The position numbers were made by a program, and so were the translations under genes. A stretch of DNA of 11,727 bases from Pelomonas sp046294815 (GTDB taxonomy: Bacteria; Pseudomonadota; Gammaproteobacteria; Burkholderiales; Burkholderiaceae_C): assembly GCA_046294815.1 (NCBI GenBank), contig JBKBOJ010000084.1:1-11727 (forward strand), given 5' to 3'. The notes under the pieces were generated by a model. The model had not been told where the DNA came from, made no database searches, and worked only from the letters and a program-made list of their open reading frames with translations. Numbering within the stretch: position 1 is the first letter of the stretch; every line of letters starts with the position of its first letter. Below are positions 1-6,516 of this stretch, one piece after another.

Positions 1-1768
1 CGCACTGCCCAGCCTGGCCTTGGCTGCGCGGCTGCGCGCCGACGGCGCGGCGCAATGGCAGCTGGCGCACGGGCAGCTCGCTGCCGGGGCGCGCCGCTGG
101 CCGGTGGACGCGCAGGGCCGGCTGCGGCTGCGCCTGCCGGGTGTGGCCCACGGCGGTGGCAGCACGCTGCCGCGCCTGTCCTGGCAGCGCTTGATGCGTG
201 CGGCCCTGGGCGAGGCGCACGACCCCGAGCTGGCGCGCCAGCTGGCCGGGCGCAGCGTGTTCGTCGGCAGCAGCGCCTTCTTCGCGGACGCGGTCATGAC
301 GCCACAAGGCCGGCTCTCCGGCACCGCGCTGAACGCGGCGGTGTTCGACGCGCTGGGCGCAAACCCGCCACCGCTGCTGCATGACCGCGGCCCGGCCGTG
401 TGGGCACTGAACGCGGCGCTGCTGCTGTGCGGCGCGCTGCCGCTGCTGCTGCGCCGCCAGCCGCTGGCGGCCGCACTGGCCGTGGTCGCCATGGCGCTGG
501 TGGCCTGGGGCGCGGCAGCGGTGGGCCTGTTGGCCACGCCGGCGCCGGCGCTTTACCTGCTCGGCCTGGCGTTGCTGCTGGGTGCCGTGGAGCGCGGGCG
601 TCAGGCCCGCGAGCGCGAGCGCGAGCTGACCCGCCAGCGCGAACTGGCCGAGGCCCGCTCGCGCGCCAAGACCGAGCTGCTGGCTCAGGTCAGCCACGAG
701 ATGCGCACGCCGATGAATGCGGTGCTGGGCTTTGCCGACATCCTGGCGCGCTCGCCGCTCACGCCCGAACAGGCCCGCCATGTGAGCCTGCTTGGCCACG
801 CGGGCCGCCAGGCCTTCGCGCTGATCAATGACCTGCTGGACAACGCCCGCATCGCAAGCGGCCGCCTGGAGCTGGCGGCCCATCCCTTCAATCTCGTTGA
901 GCTCGTCGAGCTGCAGCTGGAGCTGCTGCGCGAGCGCGCCAGCGAGCGAGGCCTGTGGTTGCGGCTGTTCACGCGCAGCGGCGACACGGACTGGGTGCTG
1001 GGCGATGCGCAGCGCGTCGCGCAGATCGTCACCAACCTGGTGGGCAATGCGATCAAGTTCACCCGCCAGGGCGGCGTCACGGTGGAGCTGGCGCGCGAGG
1101 CCGATGGCCGCATCCGGCTGAGCGTGCAGGACACCGGCGTGGGCATCGCGGCGGACCGGCTGGAGCGCATCTTCGAGCCTTTCGCGCAGGCCGATGCGTC
1201 GATCGCGCGCGAGTTCGGCGGCACCGGTCTTGGCCTGTCCATCACGCGCCGCCTGGCACGGCTGATGGGTGGCGAGGTCGGCGTGCACAGCCGGCCGGGC
1301 GAGGGCAGCCGCTTCGAGGTGCGCCTGGTGCTGCCGCCGGCCGAGCCGCCGCCCTGCGAGGCGCCGCGCGCGGAACGCCTGGCGCCGGGGCGGCCGCTGC
1401 AGCTGCTGCTGGCGGACGACAACGACGTCAACGTGCTGGTCATCGAGGGCATGCTGGCGCCGCTGGGGCATCGCATCACGCGGGCGCGCGACGGCGCCGA
1501 AGCGCTGGCTGCATTGGGGGCGCAGCGCTTCGACCTGGTGCTGATGGACGTGCAGATGCCGGGCATGGACGGCCTGACGGCCACGCGCCAGTGGCGCGCC
1601 CTTGAGGCCGCCGAGGGTCTGCCACGCACGCCCATCGTTGCGCTGACGGCCAATGCCTTCGACGCGGACGCACGCGACTCACTGCAGGCCGGCTGCGACG
1701 CGCACCTGACCAAGCCGCTCTCGCTGGCTGCGCTGCTGCAGGCGCTGGCGCATCACGCGCGCAATTGA
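1..1768 (+). CDS. CHASE2-domain hybrid sensor histidine kinase (5' end outside window)
   Basis: This is a membrane-bound two-component hybrid kinase. It senses a signal through an extracytoplasmic CHASE2 domain, autophosphorylates on His and passes phosphate to its own receiver. The reading frame is open to base 2, before the TTG at 20, so the start lies upstream. Counting residues from that TTG: the C-terminal part of CHASE2 spans about 1-122 (GRSVFVGSSA, then TPQGRLSGTALNA). Three membrane helices lie near 126-144, 149-171 and 174-190, followed by a charged coiled coil to about 218. The HisKA H-box is SHEMRTPMNA with H226. The ATPase has an N box with N343, DTGVG at 371-375, an F box FEPFAQAD and GGTGLGL at 400-406. 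The receiver has acidic pair D466/D467, phosphoacceptor D510 in LMDVQMP, and K565. All catalytic residues are present. There is no HPt domain, so onward transfer needs a separate partner. The target and signal are unknown. Confidence 0.93.
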   Translation, partial: ALPSLALAARLRADGAAQWQLAHGQLAAGARRWPVDAQGRLRLRLPGVAHGGGSTLPRLSWQRLMRAALGEAHDPELARQLAGRSVFVGSSAFFADAVMTPQGRLSGTALNAAVFDALGANPPPLLHDRGPAVWALNAALLLCGALPLLLRRQPLAAALAVVAMALVAWGAAAVGLLATPAPALYLLGLALLLGAVERGRQARERERELTRQRELAEARSRAKTELLAQVSHEMRTPMNAVLGFADILARSPLTPEQARHVSLLGHAGRQAFALINDLLDNARIASGRLELAAHPFNLVELVELQLELLRERASERGLWLRLFTRSGDTDWVLGDAQRVAQIVTNLVGNAIKFTRQGGVTVELAREADGRIRLSVQDTGVGIAADRLERIFEPFAQADASIAREFGGTGLGLSITRRLARLMGGEVGVHSRPGEGSRFEVRLVLPPAEPPPCEAPRAERLAPGRPLQLLLADDNDVNVLVIEGMLAPLGHRITRARDGAEALAALGAQRFDLVLMDVQMPGMDGLTATRQWRALEAAEGLPRTPIVALTANAFDADARDSLQAGCDAHLTKPLSLAALLQALAHHARN

Positions 1769-1870
1769 CGCGCTGCCGCACCGCGCACCGACCTGGTGAG
1801 CGCCGCCGCGTGCACGAGGTGTTGATTCACCAAGGCTTCCATGCGCAGCAAGCGATCAACTGCCGCCGCT

Positions 1871-2081
1871 GGATTGAAGGACGGTGCCGTGGAGCAGCAC
1901 AACTCTTCGATGACATGCCTTGCCGCGCATCACCGACACGCCGCGCGACATGACGGTCAGCATCGTGCCCAACAGCGACCCGCCCTAGGGCATGGGGGAG
2001 TCGGGCCTGCCGGCACTGGCCAACGCGGTCGCGCGCCTGACCGGCCAGCGGCAGCGCGAGAGGCCCTTGCGCTGCGGCTGA
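1871..2081 (+). pseudogene. Decayed C-terminus of an IorB-like molybdopterin-binding dehydrogenase subunit
   Basis: Three short segments in successive frames read together like the end of the isoquinoline 1-oxidoreductase beta-subunit / xanthine-dehydrogenase family large subunit. Bases 1871-1903 read GLKDGAVEQHN and 1906-1920 read FDDMP. From 1920 the frame reads LPRITDTPRDM and then VSIVPNSDPP. A TAG stop at 1986-1988 interrupts it, and it continues GMGESGLPALANAV and ARLTGQRQRERPLR to a TGA at 2079. The family's C-terminus typically has a VEQSNFHDYPLLR stretch, then PP-GVGEPG, then PALANA-F-ATG-R-R-LP, which matches in order and spacing. Two apparent single-base losses and one nonsense codon show it is dead. 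Similarity may extend upstream to about 1835 but is too weak to claim. The rest of the gene is absent, because the upstream neighbour is the intact hybrid kinase. The family call comes from remembered motifs, not from a search. Confidence 0.68.
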
Positions 2082-2094
2082 GCCTGTCGGCATG

Positions 2095-2122
2095 AAAAAA
2101 GGCGGGCCGCAGGCCCGCCTTT
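2095..2122 (-). terminator. Strong rho-independent terminator, mainly for the minus-strand PEP-CTERM gene
   Basis: Bases 2101-2108 (GGCGGGCC) pair perfectly with 2112-2119 (GGCCCGCC) around a three-base loop GCA. The flanking AAA (2098-2100) and TTT (2120-2122) extend the stem. Read on the minus strand, the hairpin is followed by six U residues (A-run 2095-2100), and it lies 20 bases past the PEP-CTERM stop codon at 2142. Read on the plus strand only three U residues follow, so termination from the left side would be weaker but possible. Confidence 0.88.
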
Positions 2123-2141
2123 GTCATGGGGGATCTGGTGA

Positions 2142-3068
2142 TCAGCGCGGGCTGCGGCGGCGGCGCACGCCGGCGGCAGCCAGCAGAGCGGTCAGCGTCA
2201 GGCCCGCGCTCATGGGTTCGGGCAGTTGCAGCACCTGCAGGCGTGCGATGGGGTCGTTGAACGGGTCGCCCGAGCGCGCACCGGCGCCGCAGTAGGACGT
2301 GAAGGGCTCGTTATGGCCCGGGCCTTCGGGAACTTCGGCGGCAAAGGCGGCTGCCTCGCCTTGCCCGCCGCCGTACAGCACGGCGGTGCAGACGCTGGTG
2401 GAGGTCACGTTGCCCGAGGCCTCGGAGACCATCTCGTAGAAGATGTTGTGGTCGCCCTCGCTAAGGGGCAGCGAGTAGAAGCCGCCGTTGATGCCGTAGC
2501 TGAAGAAGCCCGCGCCGCTCTGCGCGCTGTTGCTGACGGACAGCGTGCCGTTGGACACGTAGCTGCTGGTGATCACGCCGCCTGCGCCGACTTCGGCGCT
2601 CCAGGCTTCGTCCAGATAGGTCGTGCCGTCGATGATGAGCTTGATGGTCAGGCTGGACTTCTGGAACTCGCCGGCCGTGAAGGCCGTGCTGCCGAAGGCA
2701 CCCACCTCTCCGGACTGGATGAAGAAGGAGAAGCCGTCAAACGCGTTGGTGAACAGCGAGCCGGTCACAGTGGCCACGCCGCGCGCGAAGAACGTGCCCT
2801 CGCCGGAGGAGCGGCTGCCGAAGTCGATGATGCCGTAGTCGCAGGCGTAGGCGTGGATGCCGATGTTGTTGGCACCCGCGCCGGTGAACTCCAGCGCGTC
2901 CTGTCCGCTCGAGGCGCCACAGGCGGTGGTGCTGGCGGCCGTGGCGCCCGCGCTGCTGGGCGTGCCCAGGTTGTAGGAACCGGCGCCGGTCAGCGTCAGT
3001 GCGGCCCAGGTGGGCAGGCTGGCGACCGCCAGCGCCGTGGTCAGGCAGAACTTGTGGATGGCTTTCAT
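2142..3068 (-). CDS. PEP-CTERM sorting-domain protein, secreted, function unknown
   Basis: This is a predicted exported protein of 308 residues that would be processed by an exosortase system. Residues 1-22 form a signal peptide: basic MKAIHK, a hydrophobic core, then TWA with likely cleavage before A23. The mature region is rich in Gly, Ser and Thr and looks beta-stranded. It has four cysteines (50, 76, 227, 260) that could form two disulfides outside the cytoplasm. The C-terminus is a standard PEP-CTERM tail: PEP at 283-285, a short hydrophobic helix at about 287-301, then RRRR at 302-305. The in-frame ATG at 3092 is rejected because a GGAGGAG ribosome site lies five bases before the ATG at 3068, and the signal peptide begins there. 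Such proteins usually relate to exopolysaccharide, floc or biofilm matrix, but no exosortase or polysaccharide gene is in the window. The mature domain matches no family I can name. Confidence 0.88.
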   Translation of the reverse strand: MKAIHKFCLTTALAVASLPTWAALTLTGAGSYNLGTPSSAGATAASTTACGASSGQDALEFTGAGANNIGIHAYACDYGIIDFGSRSSGEGTFFARGVATVTGSLFTNAFDGFSFFIQSGEVGAFGSTAFTAGEFQKSSLTIKLIIDGTTYLDEAWSAEVGAGGVITSSYVSNGTLSVSNSAQSGAGFFSYGINGGFYSLPLSEGDHNIFYEMVSEASGNVTSTSVCTAVLYGGGQGEAAAFAAEVPEGPGHNEPFTSYCGAGARSGDPFNDPIARLQVLQLPEPMSAGLTLTALLAAAGVRRRRSPR

Positions 3069-3073
3069 GACGT

Positions 3074-3080
3074 CTCCTCC
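3074..3080 (-). promoter_or_regulatory. Ribosome binding site that fixes the PEP-CTERM gene start
   Basis: On the minus strand these bases read GGAGGAG, a near-perfect Shine-Dalgarno. It is five bases from the ATG at 3068-3066, which favours that start over the in-frame ATG eight codons upstream. Confidence 0.8.
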
Positions 3081-3130
3081 GATCGGACGCATGCTAGAGC
3101 GCCAGCCCGTCGGGCGCCAGACATTGCATT

Positions 3131-3142
3131 GGGGATATCCCC
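3131..3142. promoter_or_regulatory. Perfect 12-bp palindrome GGGGATATCCCC
   Basis: The palindrome is self-complementary over all 12 bases. It lies in the 75-base gap between the HMA-protein stop (3144) and the PEP-CTERM start (3068). It could be an operator for the PEP-CTERM gene or chance in GC-rich DNA. No clear -35/-10 pair was found beside it. A palindrome of the same GGGG-N4-CCCC form occurs at 4556-4567. Confidence 0.3.
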
Positions 3143-3143
3143 C

Positions 3144-3353
3144 TCAAATGCGGGTGGGCTCCGGCAGCGGCGGGTAGCCGGCCTCGCTCAGTGCCCGGGC
3201 CAGCGTCTCGCGAGCCAGGGTGCTGTCGACCTGCGCGGTGCGGGTGGCCAGGTCGACCTGGACGCGCGCCTGCGCGTCGGCGGCCTGCAAGGCCTGGGTG
3301 ACTGCGGCCACGCAATGGCCGCAGCTCATGTCGGGCAGGTTGAAGATGTGCAT
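3144..3353 (-). CDS. Small heavy-metal-associated (HMA) domain protein, CopZ-like copper chaperone
   Basis: The protein has 69 residues, the size of a free-standing HMA domain that binds Cu(I) or a similar soft metal and hands it to a P-type ATPase in the cytoplasm. The metal site is DMSCGHC, with M9, C11 and C14 in the usual MxCxxC arrangement. The remaining pattern (VAAVTQALQ, VQVDLATRTAQVD, ALSEAGYPP) follows the beta-alpha-beta-beta-alpha-beta order of the fold. A GGAG lies about nine bases before the ATG at 3353. No copper ATPase or CueR gene is adjacent. The neighbours on the same strand are the PEP-CTERM gene downstream and the ATPase/STAS gene upstream, so the partner must be elsewhere. 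Metal specificity cannot be read from the sequence. Confidence 0.85.
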   Translation of the reverse strand: MHIFNLPDMSCGHCVAAVTQALQAADAQARVQVDLATRTAQVDSTLARETLARALSEAGYPPLPEPTRI

Positions 3354-3435
3354 GAGGGTCTCCGGGTTGGGGGGCGGGCATCATCGCGCTGTTTTGTGCC
3401 GTCTTTGCCTGCCAGGAGCCTGTCGGGCTTTGGGT

Positions 3436-3501
3436 CGGGTGCCCGCCTGGGTGATCGGCGCGACGCCGGGCGGCTTCGGCATGGTGCAGCCGCAGGGCTA
3501 A
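3436..3501 (+). pseudogene. Possible C-terminal fragment of an NAD(P)H-dependent FMN reductase
   Basis: Twenty-one codons read VPAWVIGATPGGFGMVQPQG after an initial Arg and end at a TAA. The segment resembles the KPVAI-GATPG-FGT stretch of NADPH-dependent FMN reductases, where that loop lies near the flavin site. Nothing recognisable precedes it in any frame of the 3354-3435 gap. The end overlaps the stop codon of the minus-strand ATPase gene. Because the match is very short, this could be coincidence. Confidence 0.25.
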
Positions 3502-4517
3502 CTGGCCCTGGCGCTCCTGACCAGCGCCTCGATGCGCGGGCTGGCGTTGATGGGCACCAGCTCGATCTGCGGATGGGCCTTTGCGAACACGCGGAACAGC
3601 TCGTCCGTGAAGCCGTGGCCCACGTCGGTGACGCCGTCGAAGTCGATCTCGGCGCGCTTGAAGCTCGTCAGTCGCGCGCCCACGCGGCGCGCGGCCGCGC
3701 GCGAATCCAGCGCCTGGCCCTCGCTGGTCAGCAGGCGCAGCTGCACGCGGGTCTGGTCGAACTCGATGCCGTCGCCGGCCAGACTCCAGGCGGCCATCAC
3801 GCCGTCCAGCGTGCGCGTGGTGTTCAGCGCAATGGCCATGTAGATGGAGCTGCCCTGGCGCGGCAGCGCGCGCCCCTTCTTCCAGCCGGTGCTCTCCCAG
3901 GCGCGGCGCTGGTAGGCGGTGTTGTTGGCATGGATGTCGAACACGTCGGCCAGCTGGCTGCTGAAGAACAAGCCGCGGCCGGTGTGGGCGTCGGGCGCAC
4001 TGGTCAGCCGCCCCTTGCTGAGCTCCAGCATTGCGTGCTGCGGGTCCTCCAGCTCAAAGGCGCTGCAGATCTTGTGGAACACGCCGACGCCGTCGTCGCT
4101 GACCAGCAACTGCACATGGGTGGGCGTTTGGCGCAGTGACACCGTGACGCTGGTGCCGCCTGAATGGTCGGCCGCGTTGTTGACCAGCTCTGTGAAGCCG
4201 TGCTGGATCATGCGCGCCACATGGCGCGGCAGCGCGAAGTGGGGCGCGAAGTCGCGCTGCCAGGGCAAATCCTCCTGCAGGCCATGCAAGGTGTAGCTGC
4301 GCACCACCTGGCGCAGCGGGCCGGGCGCGAAAACCGGGCGGCGGCTGCTGCCGGTGCGGGTCAGCCAGCCGGCGTCCACCAGGCGCTTGAGCGCCGCCAG
4401 CGCGGCGCGGCGGCTGGCACCGGTGCGCTCCTCGATGTGGGCGGCCAGATCCAGCGAATGCTCGCTCGCGGCGGCCGTGATCCAGGTGGTGAGGTGGTCG
4501 AACACCAGTCGTGTCAT
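3498..4517 (-). CDS. Winged-helix, GHKL-ATPase and STAS-like (DUF4325) fusion protein
   Basis: A 339-residue cytoplasmic protein with three parts. Residues about 1-67 look like a winged helix-turn-helix (SRRAALAALKRLVDAGWLTR with a following basic wing). Residues about 88-232 are a GHKL ATPase of the SpoIIAB/histidine-kinase fold: N box ELVNNAADH at 110-118, DDGVG at 141-145, and a glycine-rich lid HTGRGLFF at 178-185. Residues about 250-335 resemble the STAS-like DUF4325 domain (IDFDGVTDVGHGFTDELFRVF). There is no H-box or receiver, so it is not a classical sensor kinase. In known partner switches a SpoIIAB-like kinase and a STAS protein are separate chains; here they are joined, with a probable DNA-binding head. 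Regulation of transcription or of a sigma factor is an inference. The ATG at 4517 lacks a clear Shine-Dalgarno. The gene runs divergently from fba and has no operon partner of obvious related function. Confidence 0.8.
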   Translation of the reverse strand: MTRLVFDHLTTWITAAASEHSLDLAAHIEERTGASRRAALAALKRLVDAGWLTRTGSSRRPVFAPGPLRQVVRSYTLHGLQEDLPWQRDFAPHFALPRHVARMIQHGFTELVNNAADHSGGTSVTVSLRQTPTHVQLLVSDDGVGVFHKICSAFELEDPQHAMLELSKGRLTSAPDAHTGRGLFFSSQLADVFDIHANNTAYQRRAWESTGWKKGRALPRQGSSIYMAIALNTTRTLDGVMAAWSLAGDGIEFDQTRVQLRLLTSEGQALDSRAAARRVGARLTSFKRAEIDFDGVTDVGHGFTDELFRVFAKAHPQIELVPINASPRIEALVRSARAS

Positions 4518-4555
4518 GAGCGCGCATTGTGCTGACTACTCTCAAGCGTGGGGGT

Positions 4556-4567
4556 GGGGCATGCCCC
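4556..4567. promoter_or_regulatory. Perfect 12-bp palindrome GGGGCATGCCCC
   Basis: This self-complementary site lies in the divergent intergenic region between the ATPase/STAS gene (start 4517) and fba (start 4665), just upstream of the TAGAAT -10-like box of fba. Its position would suit an operator, but in such GC-rich sequence it could be chance. Confidence 0.3.
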
Positions 4568-4576
4568 CAGCCTCCA

Positions 4577-4582
4577 TAGAAT
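4577..4582 (+). promoter_or_regulatory. Candidate -10 box (TAGAAT) for fba
   Basis: TAGAAT differs from the sigma-70 consensus TATAAT at one position and sits in an otherwise GC-rich 147-base intergenic region, 82 bases before the fba ATG. No convincing -35 hexamer is found at 16-18 bases upstream, so the call rests on the -10 alone. Confidence 0.4.
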
Positions 4583-4664
4583 CCTCTGCCAGTTACGCCG
4601 CGGTTACCAACGGCCTTGGGTGCCGCCGCCGGCCCAGGTTTCTCAACTCCACCGGGGAATTCCC

Positions 4665-5729
<1,065 letters not shown>

Positions 5730-5737
5730 AGGGTGCA

Positions 5738-6166
5738 GTGACGACGGCGCACTGCTTTACCTACGGCTCGTTGATGTGGGCCGACATCATGGCCCGCGTC
5801 TGCGGGTGTGAGTTCGGCGCTGAGCCCGCCACGCTGGCGGGCCATCGCCGCCATCCGGTGCGGGGCCAGGACTATCCCGGCCTGCGCGCCGCGCCCGACG
5901 GCACCGTGCCCGGCCGGCTCTACCGCGATGTGGATGCCGCGGCGTGGGCGCGGCTCGATGCCTTCGAGGGCGAGGAATACGAGCGCGTTCAAGTGCTCGT
6001 CGCGCTGGCCGATGGCAGCATGCTGCCGGCGCAGGTCTACCGTTTCCGTGACGCCTTCGCGCAGCGCCTGTTGCCTGGCGACTGGGATGCCGACGCCTTC
6101 GCCCGCGAGGGGCATGCGCGTTTCAGTGCACGCTACGTGGGTTTCGGGCATTTGGACCGGCGCTGA
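5738..6166 (+). CDS. Gamma-glutamylcyclotransferase-like (AIG2 family) protein
   Basis: A 142-residue single-domain protein of the AIG2/GGCT fold, whose members release 5-oxoproline from gamma-glutamyl amines or peptides. Evidence is the N-terminal FTYGSLMWADIM (YGSL phosphate/carboxylate-binding loop at 9-12) and LDAFEGEEYERV at 73-84, where E77 aligns with the catalytic glutamate. The conserved pattern P-G-LY-DV-LD-FEG--Y-R is complete. No ATG exists between the fba stop and the YGSL motif, so the GTG at 5738 is chosen. An AAAGGG ribosome site at 5728-5733 overlaps the fba stop codon. The eight-base gap to fba implies shared transcription and possibly translational coupling. The substrate is unknown; AIG2-like proteins act on diverse gamma-glutamyl compounds. 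Confidence 0.85.
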   Translation: MTTAHCFTYGSLMWADIMARVCGCEFGAEPATLAGHRRHPVRGQDYPGLRAAPDGTVPGRLYRDVDAAAWARLDAFEGEEYERVQVLVALADGSMLPAQVYRFRDAFAQRLLPGDWDADAFAREGHARFSARYVGFGHLDRR

Positions 6167-6196
6167 CTCGCGGGCAATCAACCCCGCCGCCCTCCG

Positions 6197-6217
6197 GCCG
6201 CTGCGTTCTGCAGCGGC
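6197..6217 (+). terminator. Perfect 8-bp stem-loop after the fba-cyclotransferase pair
   Basis: GCCGCTGC (6197-6204) pairs with GCAGCGGC (6210-6217) around a five-base loop GTTCT, 31 bases after the cyclotransferase stop codon. No T-run follows, so it is not a standard intrinsic terminator. It may stabilise the 3' end of the transcript or assist factor-dependent termination. Confidence 0.35.
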
Positions 6218-6320
6218 AGCATCGCCCGGGCATCGTCGGGTTGGGAGCGCGTGATGGACGAGCTCACCGGCAGCGTCGCGCGGGCGGGCTGCCGCACGGT
6301 GGCTGCTTGCAGCGGCGCCC

Positions 6321-6461
6321 GGTCTGTTGTGGGCCGTGGCCAGTGAGCCGGCGCCCATCAACCCGCGCCACCGCGAGTGGTTCCAGCACTTCGCCAACAG
6401 CGGCCGGCATCTGCTGACCATGATCAACGACGTGCTGAACCCGTCCAAGATCGCGGCCGGC
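6321..6461 (+). pseudogene. Histidine-kinase remnant (part of the HisKA dimerisation helix)
   Basis: The 350 bases between the cyclotransferase stop and purC hold no intact gene. This part reads NPRHREWFQHFANSGRHLL followed by TMINDVLNPSKIAAG. It closely follows the segment after the H-box in PAS-type hybrid kinases (TPRQREQLQHI--SG-HLL-LINDVLDLSKIEAG). The phosphorylated-His helix should lie just upstream, but it is not visible in any frame of 6167-6320, and no ATPase domain follows. A start for this fragment is not evident. It differs clearly from the equivalent helix of the intact kinase at the left edge (AFALINDLLDNARIASG), so it is not a recent copy of that gene. Confidence 0.65.
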
Positions 6462-6481
6462 GCGTGCCGCAAGGCCACACC

Positions 6482-6487
6482 TAAAAT
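6482..6487 (+). promoter_or_regulatory. Candidate -10 box (TAAAAT) for purC
   Basis: TAAAAT sits 29 bases before the purC ATG in GC-rich surroundings, one mismatch from TATAAT. A matching -35 hexamer is not obvious. If used, the leader would be very short, around 20 bases, with no room for a riboswitch. Confidence 0.4.
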
Positions 6488-6516
6488 CCGGCACCTCCCT
6501 CCCCAGCCGCCCCGCC

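Noticed and set aside
685..1713. A 342-codon minus-strand frame opposite the hybrid kinase
   Set aside because: Ser/Arg-rich shadow of the kinase and receiver domains, whose catalytic motifs are all intact on the plus strand.
1841..2095. An 84-codon plus-strand ORF in the gap after the kinase, as a real small gene
   Set aside because: Only its early part (GLKDGAVEQHN) looks like protein, and the similarity then moves to two other frames, so it is part of a decayed gene rather than a small gene.
3069..3092. The ATG at 3092 as start of the PEP-CTERM gene
   Set aside because: It would put eight residues in front of the signal peptide and place the GGAGGAG ribosome site inside the coding sequence.
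2226..4139. A 637-codon open frame on the plus strand
   Set aside because: It is antisense to the PEP-CTERM, HMA and ATPase/STAS genes, all of which have clear family motifs. Its translation is low-complexity Gly/Ala/Arg/His text typical of GC-rich shadow frames.
4548..4664. Upstream extension of fba by 39 codons
   Set aside because: The extension has no aldolase similarity, covers the promoter-like region, and homologues begin at MPLVSM.
6167..6320. Search for the missing H-box upstream of the kinase remnant
   Set aside because: All three plus-strand frames were read by eye and no SHELRTP-like motif or other familiar sequence was found.
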